DNA from: Paraphysomonas bandaiensis
Lineage: Eukaryota > Chrysophyceae
DNA: 64,000 bases
Assembly (NCBI GenBank): GCA_965644295.1
Contig: CBFFRP010000146.1
Location: 62,001 to 126,000 of the forward strand
Reading direction: 5' to 3'
Translations under genes and position numbers: made by a program
Part shown: positions 1 through 11,628 of the stretch, in pieces
Layout of the letters: the number at the start of each line of letters is the position of its first letter
Numbering within the stretch: the stretch's first letter is position 1
The notes under the pieces: model-generated
Database searches by the model: none
Told to the model about the DNA's origin: nothing
The model's input: only the letters and a program-made list of their open reading frames with translations

Positions 1-339
1 CCCTCCCTCATGAAGAGAAGAAGATATATCGGAATCAGCGCTATTCTGGCGATCAAATGATCTATTCTTGTGAACTCGGTTGTTTGAATGACCGACAGGA
101 GAGGAACTTCCTAATGATTCTGCCTCACTACTTTCATTTCCGCTGTTAAGAGAACTCTGTCGTGATTCTTTCCTTCTAAATAATGATTGTCTTCGAAATA
201 CGGACATAATACTGCTTTTTGTTTTCTTGTTGTTATCATTAGCTGACTTCTGTGTGCCATCACTATCACACTTAGAGTTGCTGCGCTTAGATTTTGTTAA
301 GTAAGAAAGCCATGATTTACGAGGAGGAGATCCACTCAT
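1..339 (-). CDS. Ser/Lys-rich protein, N-terminal part (cut by window edge)
   Basis: An open frame starts at an ATG at 339 and runs leftward through 113 codons to base 1 without a stop, so only the N-terminus is visible. The protein starts MSGSPPRKSWLSYLTKSKR and is very rich in Ser, Lys, Arg and Asn, with clusters of Ser next to basic residues. No membrane segment or recognised domain is present, and the visible part looks intrinsically disordered, as in many signalling or cytoskeletal proteins. It diverges from the SCAR/WAVE gene across about 900 bp. I do not recognise the family. The unbroken frame and codon use like the neighbouring genes support a real gene. Confidence 0.6.
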   Translation of the reverse strand, partial: MSGSPPRKSWLSYLTKSKRSNSKCDSDGTQKSANDNNKKTKSSIMSVFRRQSLFRRKESRQSSLNSGNESSEAESLGSSSPVGHSNNRVHKNRSFDRQNSADSDISSSLHEGG

Positions 340-1249
340 TATCAACTAAGAAAATTTGTAGTGACTTGAGTTGATTGGGTTAATAGAAGACAGTGCAGCT
401 GGTCATATATATGAAAGCTTAAGCTGTATAATACACAATGTGCTATGCTATTGCAACTCCCGACTATGTCCAGCGACAGAAAACATGCAATTTCCGAGGC
501 TGATTAAGATTATTTGCAATAAAGATTCGATATAATCTGCATTAATGAGTATAGAGCGATGTGGTAGTTGAGCGAGAACTGTCATCATATCATTTCAATT
601 AACGGCTGTGTAATTTAACGGTTTCGGGCAGCTGCCCGTGATGTATTTTGTATGTACAGCAGAGTGTATACCCTCCTATATGGATTCTTTCAGCCGTAAA
701 CCAGTACAGAGTATACCATATGGTTTGTGAATCTTAATATACTGTATTTGTGGCATGAAATCCCACATTTATAGTAAAACCCTCTGTCAAAATGTGTTAT
801 AATAACCATGAATTTTGACAACAATACAATGTAGAAACCTTAGAAATTCAATTTTCCGAAACATATTGATGCAAAAAAAACTATAGATAGATCTGCATTG
901 GGGTGAACCTCTTGTACAGCTGTATTCAAGGCGACAACCCTATACATACAGTACCACCATATACCATACACACATACAGCAGCAGAGGTATCCTGAGAGA
1001 GCTGTAGAATATACAGTGAGGTGTGCGTAGTGTAGATATGGGAAATATTCACACTCAACTCACCTCTTGAGTATATATACACACAGCTACAAGAGTTGAT
1101 TAAGCAGATTACCCGATCGGGAATATACCCTCTATTGTATCCATATATTAACAATGCAAGTCGGTGTATCTTCTTCGTAATAAGCTTCTATCCTTCCCTT
1201 AATAAGACTATACATACATACCATACATACAGATACATCATAGCATAAC
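340..1249. other. Intergenic region between divergent genes
   Basis: No coding region is supported here. It holds AT-rich sequence with TA/CA microsatellite-like stretches (for example 1070-1090 and 1205-1235). The short open frames in it lack initiation and splice logic. It probably contains the promoters of both flanking genes, but I see no convincing TATA box. Confidence 0.6.
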
Positions 1250-2979
1250 ATGCCTATTGCTATTCGTACAATTTCAAACCCATTTGAATGCACTGATCAT
1301 TCTTCCTATACTAAAGATCGAGATGGAAGTCATGTGTTACAGAGTGCTCATATAGCGAGGTGTGTTATCTCTCCTATTAATACATATGTCTCTTATATAT
1401 ATACGCAGTATGGTGGGCTCTATTCAACAAGTAGCTCTTCTTGCAGATTATGCGACTGAGATATTCAATAACCTTCAACAATATACGGCTAGACTGAATG
1501 ATCGAATCGCCGACATCTCGTCCCGAGCCAATGACGTGTGTCGAAACCTCCCAGATGTACAGCGTATAGTCTCTCAAATAGATACCAGCGCACCTGCTCC
1601 ACACTCCGCATTTAAACAGAGTGAAGTCTCAACTGAAACTCAGATGTTGACTGTACATACACGATCCCAATCTATCAAGGAAAGATATGAGCATGGCATG
1701 GAAAAAATTCCTAATGTCGCAGAGATGGATCACTACCTCACTTCGCTTTCTGAGAAGGAGCTAAGCTCAATGGGATTCCGAGTCAAGGATTCTATGTCCA
1801 AGGTTTCCTGTACTGCTCTCTACTCTGATCCGTCCTTTTTTCTTGATGAGTGGATTCGAGTTGAGGAAGAGCGACAGAAAATACAGAAGGCTGAGAAAGA
1901 TAAGAAGAAGAAAGAGCGCCAAGAGCGGCGTGCAGCCTTGCGATTGGAAAGAGAGAAAAAGCGCAGCGCCCAAAGTAAGCCTGAGAAAAAGAAGGGGCTC
2001 AATTGGAGGGACAGATACCTCGTGTCTAGTGGATCTACGGATATGGGACGTGAGAAAGAGCGGGAAGAGCAACACACACTTGCGGCGGTTACTTCTCGTC
2101 AACAAGCTCTCAGTGGTATATTCGAATCTGTGCCAGATAATGACACTGAAGAACGAGTAGACGAGCAAGACGATAAAACAACTTCAGTGCCTCAAAAAGC
2201 TCCTCCTGTAACTATTCCTTCTGTGGATGACCACTCTTCTCCACCTCCACCTCCCTCAATGCCCCCCCCTATGCCTCCATCGCTACCACAACCTATGCCT
2301 CCGTCGCCACCACAACCTATGCCTCCGTCGCTACCACAGCCTATGCCTCCGTCTGCACCAGAGCCTGTACCACCATCTATACCACAGTCTATGCCGCCAT
2401 CTGCACCTCCTTCTTTGCCATTCCAACCACCAAAATCCCCACCCCCTCCACGTGATCTTTCTCCCTCGAAGCCTCCACCACCTGCCCCTCCTGGTCCCCC
2501 TCCCATGCCTTCTACCGACAAAGAGACGATGCCTCCTCCACCTCCTCGAAGACCTAATCCGACCGGAGAAGAAAGTGAACGCAGTAACTTGTTGGCTAGC
2601 ATCACACAGGGTAAGAAACTGCGAAGTGTTACAACGGATAGTCAGAAGGATGGGAATGGAGACGGTGATGGAATAGGAAATTTACCGAAGTTTTCCAGGC
2701 CTGTTCCAGAGCCCAAGAATGACATACTCAGTGCGATTAGACGAGGGAGTGTTTTACGTAAAGTTAACGTAGAAGAGGTAGCAGCTGCGAAAAAAGAAAA
2801 AGAAAAAGAAACAGTCGGACTATTTGGTATTACCCCGAATATCACTTCTGCTGTGTGTAACGTGCTGTTTTACTTTTGTAATAGGGGGAGATGCTGTTGC
2901 TAGTATTTTGGCTCGTCGGAAAAACATTGAGATGGAAGATTCAGACAGCGAAGAGGATACTGATGATGACGACTGGTAA
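1250..2979 (+). CDS. SCAR/WAVE family actin nucleation-promoting factor
   Basis: The protein activates the Arp2/3 complex under Rac/WAVE-complex control to build branched actin at membranes. Exons are 1250-1359, 1409-2826 and 2885-2979, summing to 540 residues. The N-terminus is a SCAR homology domain: MPIAIRTISNP, then after the first intron SMVGSIQQVALLADYATEIF, matching the WAVE helix that packs in the regulatory complex. A Lys/Arg-rich segment follows (about 185-225), then a proline-rich region (about 314-417) and two WH2 motifs (NLLASITQGKKLRSV and DILSAIRRGSVLRKV). The end is a central motif (AVASILARRKNIEME) and an acidic tail ending in the diagnostic Trp (EEDTDDDDW). The last intron (2827-2884) is essential: without it the central/acidic module is lost. 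The alternative start at 1362 would truncate the SCAR domain and is rejected. Confidence 0.93.
2255..2420 (+). repeat. Proline-rich tandem coding repeat in SCAR/WAVE
   Basis: Imperfect 24-33 bp units encode repeated MPPS-x-PQP blocks, for example PMPPSLPQP and PMPPSPPQP. This is a typical profilin or SH3-binding type tract and is likely length-variable between strains. Confidence 0.75.
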
Positions 2980-3503
2980 ACTCAATGCTAATTGCCAGTA
3001 ATATGCGTCTATTGTTTTGCTTCCCGTGACAGGGCGTATGAATGCAGCAGTATCACGTAGCTTAGTTTTTATGTCGATGAAATGAACGTGATGAACACAA
3101 CAAGTGTGAACTACTGTAGGGTGTAGGATCGATTAAGTTGGTAAATTTTTTACACTGCGATACTGATAAGTTAAATATGCAACTAGCTACCAAGTAAGTA
3201 GTAAGTAAGATGTTCTTCAATTTCAACATTGTAATCAGTAGTCCAGGCAATTATAATTACTAGTTACCATGATACATACAGTATACAGTAATCATAGTGT
3301 GACGTAGCTGCTAGTGCTACTAAAACTACGCATTAAGTAGTCCTGTTTCTTACACATCAATTTAGAGCAAGAAATATGTATGTATGTAAATACAAACAAA
3401 TAAATTAGAGCTATTACGTCTCGATGTTTCCGTACAACGGCTTTTTAATGTACGATATATATGAATATAAATACTGAAATTTAGTAAAAGAAACGACTGT
3501 AAC
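2980..3503. other. Intergenic region between convergent genes
   Basis: This AT-rich stretch between the 3' ends of SCAR/WAVE (+) and the myotubularin gene (-) should contain both 3' UTRs. No gene, repeat or RNA structure is supported. Confidence 0.6.
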
Positions 3504-6500
3504 TCACATTTTAAATGATTTTTTCATTTTTTTCAGCTTTTTGGCACCCTTTTTCATGAGTTTTTGCGCCAAAGACTTCTTCAATCGCCCTCCATTCGTG
3601 GACTCATGTGAACTACTTGCAGTCACGCCAAGGTCTATAGCAATTTCGTGCACATCCCGACTAACCAGAAACTCAATTGTGTTGGATACAAACTCGTTTA
3701 CTAACTCTGATACTTGTTGCTTAACAATGGCTCTTATATTCAATCTCAACTGAGTGCGAGAACGAAATATTGAAACAAGCAAAGCACGTACAATCTCTTT
3801 GACTCCTCTGGATGAAAGAACCTCGTATAGAGCACGTGACTGTAAATCGCCAAGACCAGAGGAATTGGTATTCATTAGTTTCACTGATCTGTACCAGTGT
3901 TGGATTTTGATTGCAGCTTCGGTCCGTTGCTTTTCCACATAGACTTCAACTGGCAGAACAGAACAGGAGTATCCAAAAGCACCCTCCTCAGCAGAAGCGT
4001 TGGAAGGAATAACAGAGTACTGAGCTCGCCGCCTCATTATTTGGTGAGGCATTGAAACAGTAAAGAGACGGCCTCTGTGTTCTGAAGAAAGAAGTTCAAT
4101 CCTAGTCTGGGAAAGGGGGGGAAGTTCATTCATGTGTAAACTCCAATAGTGTAGTAGTCTGTGTAAACAGATTCAGAGTAAGCACGAATTCAAAATTCGT
4201 GCAATATTCCACCTCGCATAAGTTCCAGCAGAGAGAGCGTCACATTCGACCGACGACAGCCCGCCTCTACCACCACCACCAACTCCTGCAAACCGATTCA
4301 TGCTGCGAGGCATCAATCCCTGATTCTCATATATCAAAGTGAAGACAAGGATACGTTCGTAACAGTACCTGCTGCCAAAGGATGAGCTCACTGGGACTAC
4401 ATCTAGGACGAAGGTACTTTACTCGGCGTGTCTCGGGATCAGGAGGACAGTAGTATGGATTTAAAAGTAGATCTCCAAGACAAGAATGCAGAAGAACGTT
4501 TAGATAGGCAAATACCTGTCACAGAATATATTTCAGCTACAAAATTCAGGACAACGTCATATTACCGTTGTATACGGAGCGTCCTGAAAACAGAGCTGTT
4601 ATTACAACCCTCCACAAGCACGACAAAAAATAACATACCTCAGCATCAAAGTCATCAACGAAGCTGGATACAGCTGCCGTGACCTCCTCGTTTCTGCTTT
4701 TATCGCAATTTCCACGAAAGCTACTAAAATATCCAGAAAACGAACACCTGATTACAACTTCAAGGAAACCTACTGAAAACTCAAACTCCGATGGAAATTG
4801 GTTCAGAATCTGATACACGCAGTCCAGGAACTGTAGAAATACTGGTGACGTTTCCTTGTGAGAAAGTCTACCCAGCCTGTGGCCAAACATGTGCCCAAAA
4901 CCCATCCACTCTTTCTCAAGCAATACTATAAACCCCTCAACGGTGCGATAGTATGGGTCCAGTAACAGCTGTGACAGTGCAGATAGCTGCGCCGTTCGGT
5001 CCCAACCATCACTACGTCTTATATCAATGGGATCAATGACACCAAACACGCATACTACCTGCAGTGCACAAGGACAGGGTGACCAATGAGAATGCTTTCA
5101 GCTACAGACAGTGCTCCGCGCAGCACGCTTGAGACATGGGACAGCCACTTTGATGCAGCGTGGTCCGTGCTTTCACCTGCAGTTGCGTCACCAGTACTAC
5201 TACCTTTACCACCGGTCCCAGCCCCTGCAGAAGAAGCCCCATGTCCAGCAGACGAAGAGGAACCACTTGAAGAATAGCTGTCACGTAATTTCTGCAGCGA
5301 CTCACGCATCACATGGATCTACAAGTAAAACGTGAGAATAATAGCGATTCTGGTTTCTACAAACATTTTGAATATCCATGAAAAATAACTGTGCAACTGA
5401 CGGGCCACCAAGAAAATTGCAATTCTCATATCCTTTTCCTTGAATTGCATTTGCTTGGGCATTTATATAGGGACGGGCGTCTGCTATCCGAAGTGGTAGT
5501 TTCGAAGGACAGGCATTATATATTGCTATGCACACTTTTTTGTCTGCCTCAGGCAATTTTGAAAGGCCCGCGAGGGGCTGGGAAGATCGGCACAACGGCG
5601 TACGGGTAGTGGGGTGCATCCAGACGAGGGACGGAAGGCGTCCCCTCGACCTCTCCCGCGCCCCCCTTCGAACATCGTCCTCAGATAGAGAGGTAGGAAA
5701 TACGAGCTCTTTCGGATAAGTGTCGCATATATCATACTTGCTGTTCGCAGTACATATCCACCATTGCGGAGTTTGACATCCACCGCGGCCACCAACAGAA
5801 AGTCGAATATAATCTTTCAGGACAGATGGTGGGGTTATACTCTCCACAAGCCAGTGGGATCTCAGACCAGTGGAACTACTACCACCCCATTTAAGAGTAA
5901 TTGCTTCACGGAATTCACTGGATCGTATGCTGCGATCCTCCTCATCACTGCTTGTGCTTGATGTTTCATGTAATTGACCAGACGGAATATCCGAATCATC
6001 CTCATCCAATAGCTGTGATGGAATCATCGGCTCCAAAGATGCTCGCATACACCGGGCCCAAACTTTCCATACTGCATCCTCCCGCACTCTCCAGCATATC
6101 TCGTCCGAAACACGAGCACACCAAACTAACGGTCGGATATCTTCTGACTGAATTCCATAGCGATAAGAGCGGACATTGAGCTTCATCTGGTGACTAGCTT
6201 CAGCGCCAACATCTTCACTCATGGCCATACTGCTGGAGTGCACAACAACTCGGCGACGACGACTTGACTGCTTCCTCTTCACCACAAACTCAGCCGAAGT
6301 TGAATCTCTGGCAGTAATTTGAATACATGCTGTTTCAGTATCAATAGGGTGGTAACGACAATCCTGGATAGATCCGAGAGGAATCTGGAACATCATACGC
6401 CGTAGAGCCAGAAGCTCAGCTTCATTACGGCAGTCCCCTGCATCCACGGAGGGCATATCAATGAAACTCTGCGGAGTATGGGATATAGACGACGGAACAT

Positions 6501-7243
6501 ATATTACACGCAAATCGGTCAAATAAAGGCTACCCCTGGAAGTTACACCGAAGCGATCTCCAAACGAATTGCTTCCTGCAAAACTCTCCACCTACAACCA
6601 CAAATTAGCCACAGAATAGTCCATAAAAGAATACTATGACCTCAACATTTTCATGTCTATCCAGCAGTATTTCACCAGTAAGTGGTCCAGGAAGCGTATC
6701 CGCCCCCAACAGAGAGAGTGGTGACCATTCCATGTTTAGGAAAAGGGGTGCGTGTTGGATTTTATCAGGGTCAAGCACGTCAGTAAGTGGTAGGAACCCA
6801 ACAATGCGACCCTCCCCGAGCGTATCTTCTGTAAGCTGAAGGGCAATTAATATCGTTCCCGCTGGTCTACTTGGATACAACCCACCAGCACTTGTACTAT
6901 AACCCTCAGGCCGAATGAGTCCATACCATTGGGGTGGACCAATGTTGGATAGAGGAATTCTAGTTTCAGCCACAACTTCAGCAGAATTCTTATCATTCAT
7001 CCACATGACTTCCACATGTAAACTTTCCAAAAACAATGGACGATTATTATCTTTTTCCTTCCCACGTAATTCATTGATGGGTTTCACAGTAGCTTCTTGC
7101 CATACCGGATCTCTAGTTTCATGACTAACAGCAGTACGAAATATTTCAAATCCATTAAAATGAACACTAGCATAGTATGGATATCGATTCACATGATCAT
7201 TACATGGTATATCTAATGCGTTTATTACTTGTATCGCAAGCAT
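3504..7243 (-). CDS. C2-GRAM-myotubularin phosphoinositide 3-phosphatase with IQ-like motif
   Basis: The likely reaction is removal of the 3-phosphate of PI3P/PI(3,5)P2 on endosomal membranes. Exons on the minus strand are 7243-6641, 6591-5365, 5318-5059, 5011-4639, 4583-4566, 4515-4369, 4319-4213 and 4158-3504, giving 1129 residues with no frame conflict. Residues 1-110 resemble a C2 domain (MLAIQVINALDIP). A GRAM/PH segment begins near 205 (RGSLYLTDLRVIYVPSS). The phosphatase includes GRLPSLVW, the RSSQPLAGL signature and the active site HCSDGWDRT (Cys696, a canonical CX5R loop). A 47-nt intron splits the active-site serine codon. FGHMFGHRLG and SPVFLQFLDCVYQ follow as in MTM1. Near residue 995 EAAIKIQHWYRS looks like an IQ motif. 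Exon 5 is an 18-nt micro-exon. All catalytic residues are present, so activity is expected. Confidence 0.92.
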
Positions 7244-8101
7244 AGTTCTAGTCTCTTAACTAGATGACTAGGGAGGGTATGGAGGGGGAGTTAGAGAGTA
7301 GAGGTGTGTATGGATAGCATCTGTGTGAAGGAAATATATAGAGTGATGTTAGTATATGATTGTGTGTAGTGTGATACTCTGAGGGAGTGTTGCTTGTATG
7401 TATGTGTGTATGAGGAGTGGTGTATACAGTATGAGAGTGATATCAATTAATAGATAGGCTACATACTTACTCAGATCTGCAGGGTATACCTACACGGTAT
7501 AGCTAGTATATACGTACTCTGTATATATGATCGTACCATATGCACAGAGTCGGACTGTATATATATGTGTGTATATCAACAACAGCAATTGATACTGTGT
7601 ATAGTGTATATATACGTATGTACTCTGTCTATATCCTACAGAGCTGATACATAAACTGAAAAATCTACCACTGTACGTAGACTGCTGGATGTGGCTGTTC
7701 GGTGTTCTTATATCCGCGGTTTTCTATCTAAAAGTCATCATTTGTTCAACAACTAGAAAAAAAAACATATACCATCCAGCAATACAGTACACTGGTATAC
7801 ATCCACCATATACCATGTGCATATATAAGTATAGAAGGATTATATAGAAGCAGGACACAAAGCGTGAAGCCGAAATGTTAGTAAGTAAACTGTGTCACTG
7901 GTATTCCAAGAATCCATTATATATATAACACCCATACATTAACAAACGTAGAGATTATTTGAAGTATAGTGTGCTCAGTTGGCTACTTGTATTCCGAGTA
8001 GCCTGTCTATCTATAAACTTGTTCCCATTGAATAATTAATGAGTTGTTCGATGGTATAGAGGCTCTTTATACATAATAATATTTTTTAACAGTGATTTAC
8101 C
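7244..8101. other. Intergenic region with GT/TA microsatellites
   Basis: This lies between two divergently transcribed genes. It contains GT-rich and TATA-rich low-complexity tracts (about 7300-7640) and no supported coding or RNA gene. Confidence 0.6.
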
Positions 8102-9191
8102 ATGAGTGAAATTGGTGCTATAGGTATGATACTGCATATAATTTGATATGATCTAATCTCCTTGTAGATTGGAGTATAATTAATGAGGCATTGTTTGATG
8201 ATGAACCTGTGGGTGTGACCACAGAAATTAATAGTTCTAGCAGTGCTGCACAGACAGATCAGTCGAAATTACAGCCGCCGGTAAATAAGAGGTACAGTAA
8301 TAATATATATGTCAATGATTTGTATTTACAGTTTTACACAGTTCTGATGAGAAGGAGTCGAAGCTCTCAAGAGCTTCTACGAAGCGTAAGCGGGAGACCC
8401 TCCAAGAACATATTAAGACGTTAGAAGAACAGAATAAATTGATGAGACTATCACTGGCAGAGTATAATATGTCGCCAGCAGATTTGATAAATAAGCAAAA
8501 TGCGAGGCTGGATGTATTCAAAAAGCTCATAGACGTTTTCAATAATGGTGACATTGAGCGACTGACGTCGTATATCATGAGCACATCCAGTGCAGATTGT
8601 CTGTTGCTAACACCTTCTCTCTTTCAAGAATTGCATGGACGCAATGCCGCGGTTCAATTCTGGACCCTGATTCTCGAGTCGTTTCCGGATGGCATATTTC
8701 AGCTTTCTGAGACGACAGTGGAAGACAACGGATTTGTTGCGTCGAGATTTTGCTTCACCGGTACGAAGGTTGCCCCTCTTCCTTCGGACGTCCTTCTGCA
8801 TAGATGGGGGTCATTCAGAGAAACTATACTAAAGAGCGATCCAGGGGCTGCGCCCTCCACTTCGTCATCCACAACGTCAGAGCATTCATCTGGTACCAGT
8901 GAAGCTAAGACGTCCGCAGGGTCCCAACAGGGGAGTGGAACAAATACTGATAGTAGTAATACCGCATCGACATCAGCGGGAGTAATAAATCACTGCCCTA
9001 CCGTCAATCTTACCGGATATATGACTGTTACTTTTAATAGCAGTGAGAAAATAAATCGTTATATATTTGTGTGGAACACTGCATCACTTATTGGACAGAT
9101 TCTTGGACTGTCCAACGGTGATCTAGAAACCATGTCTAGGTTCTTCCATCCAGTATCTGGCCCTGTTCCCAGCCGAAGTGGAAGCAATTGA
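8102..9191 (+). CDS. bZIP-like protein with SnoaL/NTF2-like C-terminal domain
   Basis: Exons 8102-8123, 8168-8291 and 8342-9191 give 331 residues. The second intron must use the acceptor at 8341; the earlier AG leaves a stop. After an acidic N-terminus comes a short basic segment plus leucine-type coiled coil (ASTKRKRETLQEHIKTLEEQ). Its R-x9-L spacing fits bZIP, but the usual Asn eight residues before that Arg is Ser. The rest (about 80-190) has the pattern of a SnoaL/NTF2-like fold (RLDVFKKLIDVFNNGDIERL ending FCFTGTKV). A Ser/Thr-rich linker and a hydrophobic strand region follow (NHCPTVNLTGYMTVTF). bZIP proteins with such companion domains and Asn substitutions are known from oomycetes. 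A transcription factor is the likely role; the bZIP call rests on a weak basic region. Confidence 0.6.
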
Positions 9192-10168
9192 GTCACTGTG
9201 TTGTGGTTGTTCGATGTGCTCTTGTTTTGCGGAAGTAGCTGAGTGTATGTCGTCATTATTGTCGGTACATAGTACACAGTGCTTCTGAGCGTTGATATTG
9301 ATCGAAATAAATATATAAAGATATTTGTATCTTGTAGCATAAGTTGTGCCTTTGTATGAAACCATGTAGGACTGGAACTGTACAGTGAGGAAAGAGCACA
9401 GACTCGATTACGTCCCCTTGGTTCAACTGGTAGACGGCCGTAATACATTTAAATCGTAACTTTTACTGTTGTGGTCAGATCATAATACTTAATTAAAACT
9501 ACAATGAAGTTCAATACATTGACGGCTATAATGTAGTATTCATGACCAGTGCGCAGTGTATTGTGTATTGGTAACCAATTCAGTAATGGCAACTTATCTT
9601 TCTCAGTACTCAGTACTAATAACGTACTTAGTGCTTAGAACATCTATTAAGAAGATCTAGTTTGCTCAACTTCAAACTTTGATATATATGTACTGAATTC
9701 ATGAAATGAGAACGATCACATACATGGTTTGAGAATCAAAATTTTCCTCTGCAGTAATAAAGTAATAAAGAGATTTAATTTCAATATTAAACAGAAAGAG
9801 ATATTCAAGCACTGCTGTAAAGTAACACTGCAGATGATTAGGTTGAGGAGAGTAAGAGAATCAGTTATTGTTTCTTACTTTAATTAATGTATCATACTAT
9901 TCTTAATAAAATTACTTTTCGGATATATCAAAAACTAAATAAAAGATATATAACATACACTCTATTATAAATATACAAGATATTTTAACACCATAATATA
10001 TACCCTTTGAAATAAGCTAAGAAAACTCATGTCACTGCAAATCATAGTCGGTTGGTGTCTCAAATACGAATGCGATACGACCTTTACTATTGCGCAAAAT
10101 CATACAGAAAATCGGATAAATAAAGTGGATGCGTAAAAACAAGTAAATTTACACTTAGAGCAGATCAT
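9192..10168. other. Intergenic region between convergent genes
   Basis: AT-rich sequence holding the 3' UTRs of the bZIP-like gene (+) and the coiled-coil gene (-). I see no repeat, RNA gene or supported open frame. Confidence 0.6.
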
Positions 10169-11083
10169 TCAGTCCATAGATTCAAAGTCAAGTTTTTCTG
10201 GTGTGTGAAATGGCTTCTGCCGTTTTCGCACGGAAAACGGAGAATGTGCAGTGCCTTTCTTTCCTTGTGATAATTGAGTCCCGCGACAATGTTCCATATT
10301 GATATTTTCTGACCAATTATTAATCCTCTTTAAAACAATTTTTTCCGAGTTATCCATTATGTAATTAAATTCCTCCCCATCGTCCACTTCGCTATATGGT
10401 CGTTTCACTTGACCCCGTGTATCATCCACAGGAGAAAATACATTACCTATCCGAGATTGGAGTGTTCTCAGTAGTGAGTTCTTTTCATCTTCAAAGTGTA
10501 GTCGTAATGTATGGGCCTTTTCGTAAAGCTCAATGTGATCCTTAAATAATTCGTTGATTGCATCGTTGAGTGTCTTCTTGGTCTTTGCCCACTGTGATTG
10601 TCGAACTTTAGCACGTGTCTCTGCCTCTTTTTCCATTTCAAGGCGCCTTTGTATGAGTGTCTTTTCAAATTCAGTATCAGTGGGAATCGTTTCGATATCA
10701 TCAATAGAATTTATAGAAGCCGTTTTCTGAATATCATCACTGATCGCAGTATGGCCGATTTCAGATAAGTCAACTTTTTCGACGTCACACTCTGCCATGT
10801 AGTCAAACAAATGAGTATATATTCAGTTATGTGACCAAACCATGAGTGTGCTTCCCTACAGATGAATCTCTATAGTCTTGTTTCTTTATATGGTTTGTTT
10901 CTTGCAAGTCATTAGTGGTGGGGTGAGTCTGATATTCTTTCGTTTCTAACTCTGGGTCCAGAGTGAAGAGATCTATATCAAACTCTATATGGGCAAGTAT
11001 TGTTTCCTATAATACCATATTGGTTACATATGACATATAGACATACTCTCAACCTGTGATAGCACGTGACCGTTCCCTTCCAT
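10169..11083 (-). CDS. Uncharacterised charged coiled-coil protein
   Basis: Exons 11083-11054, 11006-10841 and 10791-10169 give 272 residues, starting MEGNGHVLSQETILAHIEFD. The first two exons were found by following GT-AG sites upstream of the long last exon; all phases agree. The N-terminal 95 residues are acidic and probably disordered. Residues about 100-180 form a strongly predicted helical/coiled-coil stretch (LIQRRLEMEKEAETRAKVRQ). The C-terminus is basic with possible nuclear-localisation clusters (VRKRQKPFHTPEKL). No family is recognised. A chromatin, kinetochore or cytoskeletal role would fit the composition but is not shown. Confidence 0.7.
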
Positions 11084-11628
11084 GATGTTAATTCCTGGGC
11101 TCAAGTATAAGACATGATCACTACTGAAGCAAACAAATTACATATATATATATATGTATATATATGCGAACAATCACATATCAAAGTACCCTACGGGAAC
11201 ATAGGAATGACTTCACCGTAAATTACTACTAAAATTTAGCAATACTTCTTATATAAACTTTTTTACAGATAGTTTTATTAAAAAACTGGTATATTATACT
11301 GCTAAAAATATGCGCCGATCAATACTCCTACATTTTATAGACAAGAGAGGAAAAAACATATGTATCTTCAGTGTAAAGTGTGCTATATTCTTTACTGAAA
11401 ACCAGAAAACGACTATTTTCAGGCAAAAATGTCGCTTTTCTATAGTATTATTTTCGTTAGGAAGTGACATTTCTTCTCATTCAAAAACTATGAAGCAAGT
11501 GCTCTACAATACTGTGTACATAACCCTGTAAACACTGACTGATCTTGTCATATATACATATATATAGACAACACTATTAAGAGACTGTGTTTTGGTGAAG
11601 TAATTCGTTTGAATTGATTTGTTTCTCG
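11084..11628. other. Divergent promoter region, AT-rich
   Basis: This separates the head-to-head coiled-coil and dynamin genes. It holds TATATA microsatellite tracts near 11140-11165 and 11550-11570. The 73-codon open frame at 11310-11531 has no supporting features and I do not call it. Confidence 0.55.

Noticed and set aside
1820-2845. Open frames opposite SCAR/WAVE (for example 2192-2605 Gly-rich)
   Set aside because: They are antisense to the proline-rich coding repeats; the composition is a mirror of Pro codons.
5086-7124. Plus-strand open frames over the myotubularin gene
   Set aside because: Antisense shadows; the minus strand has a full domain set.
9405-9445. Possible tRNA-like stretch
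   Set aside because: Cannot fold into a cloverleaf with T- and D-arms; no anticodon stem.
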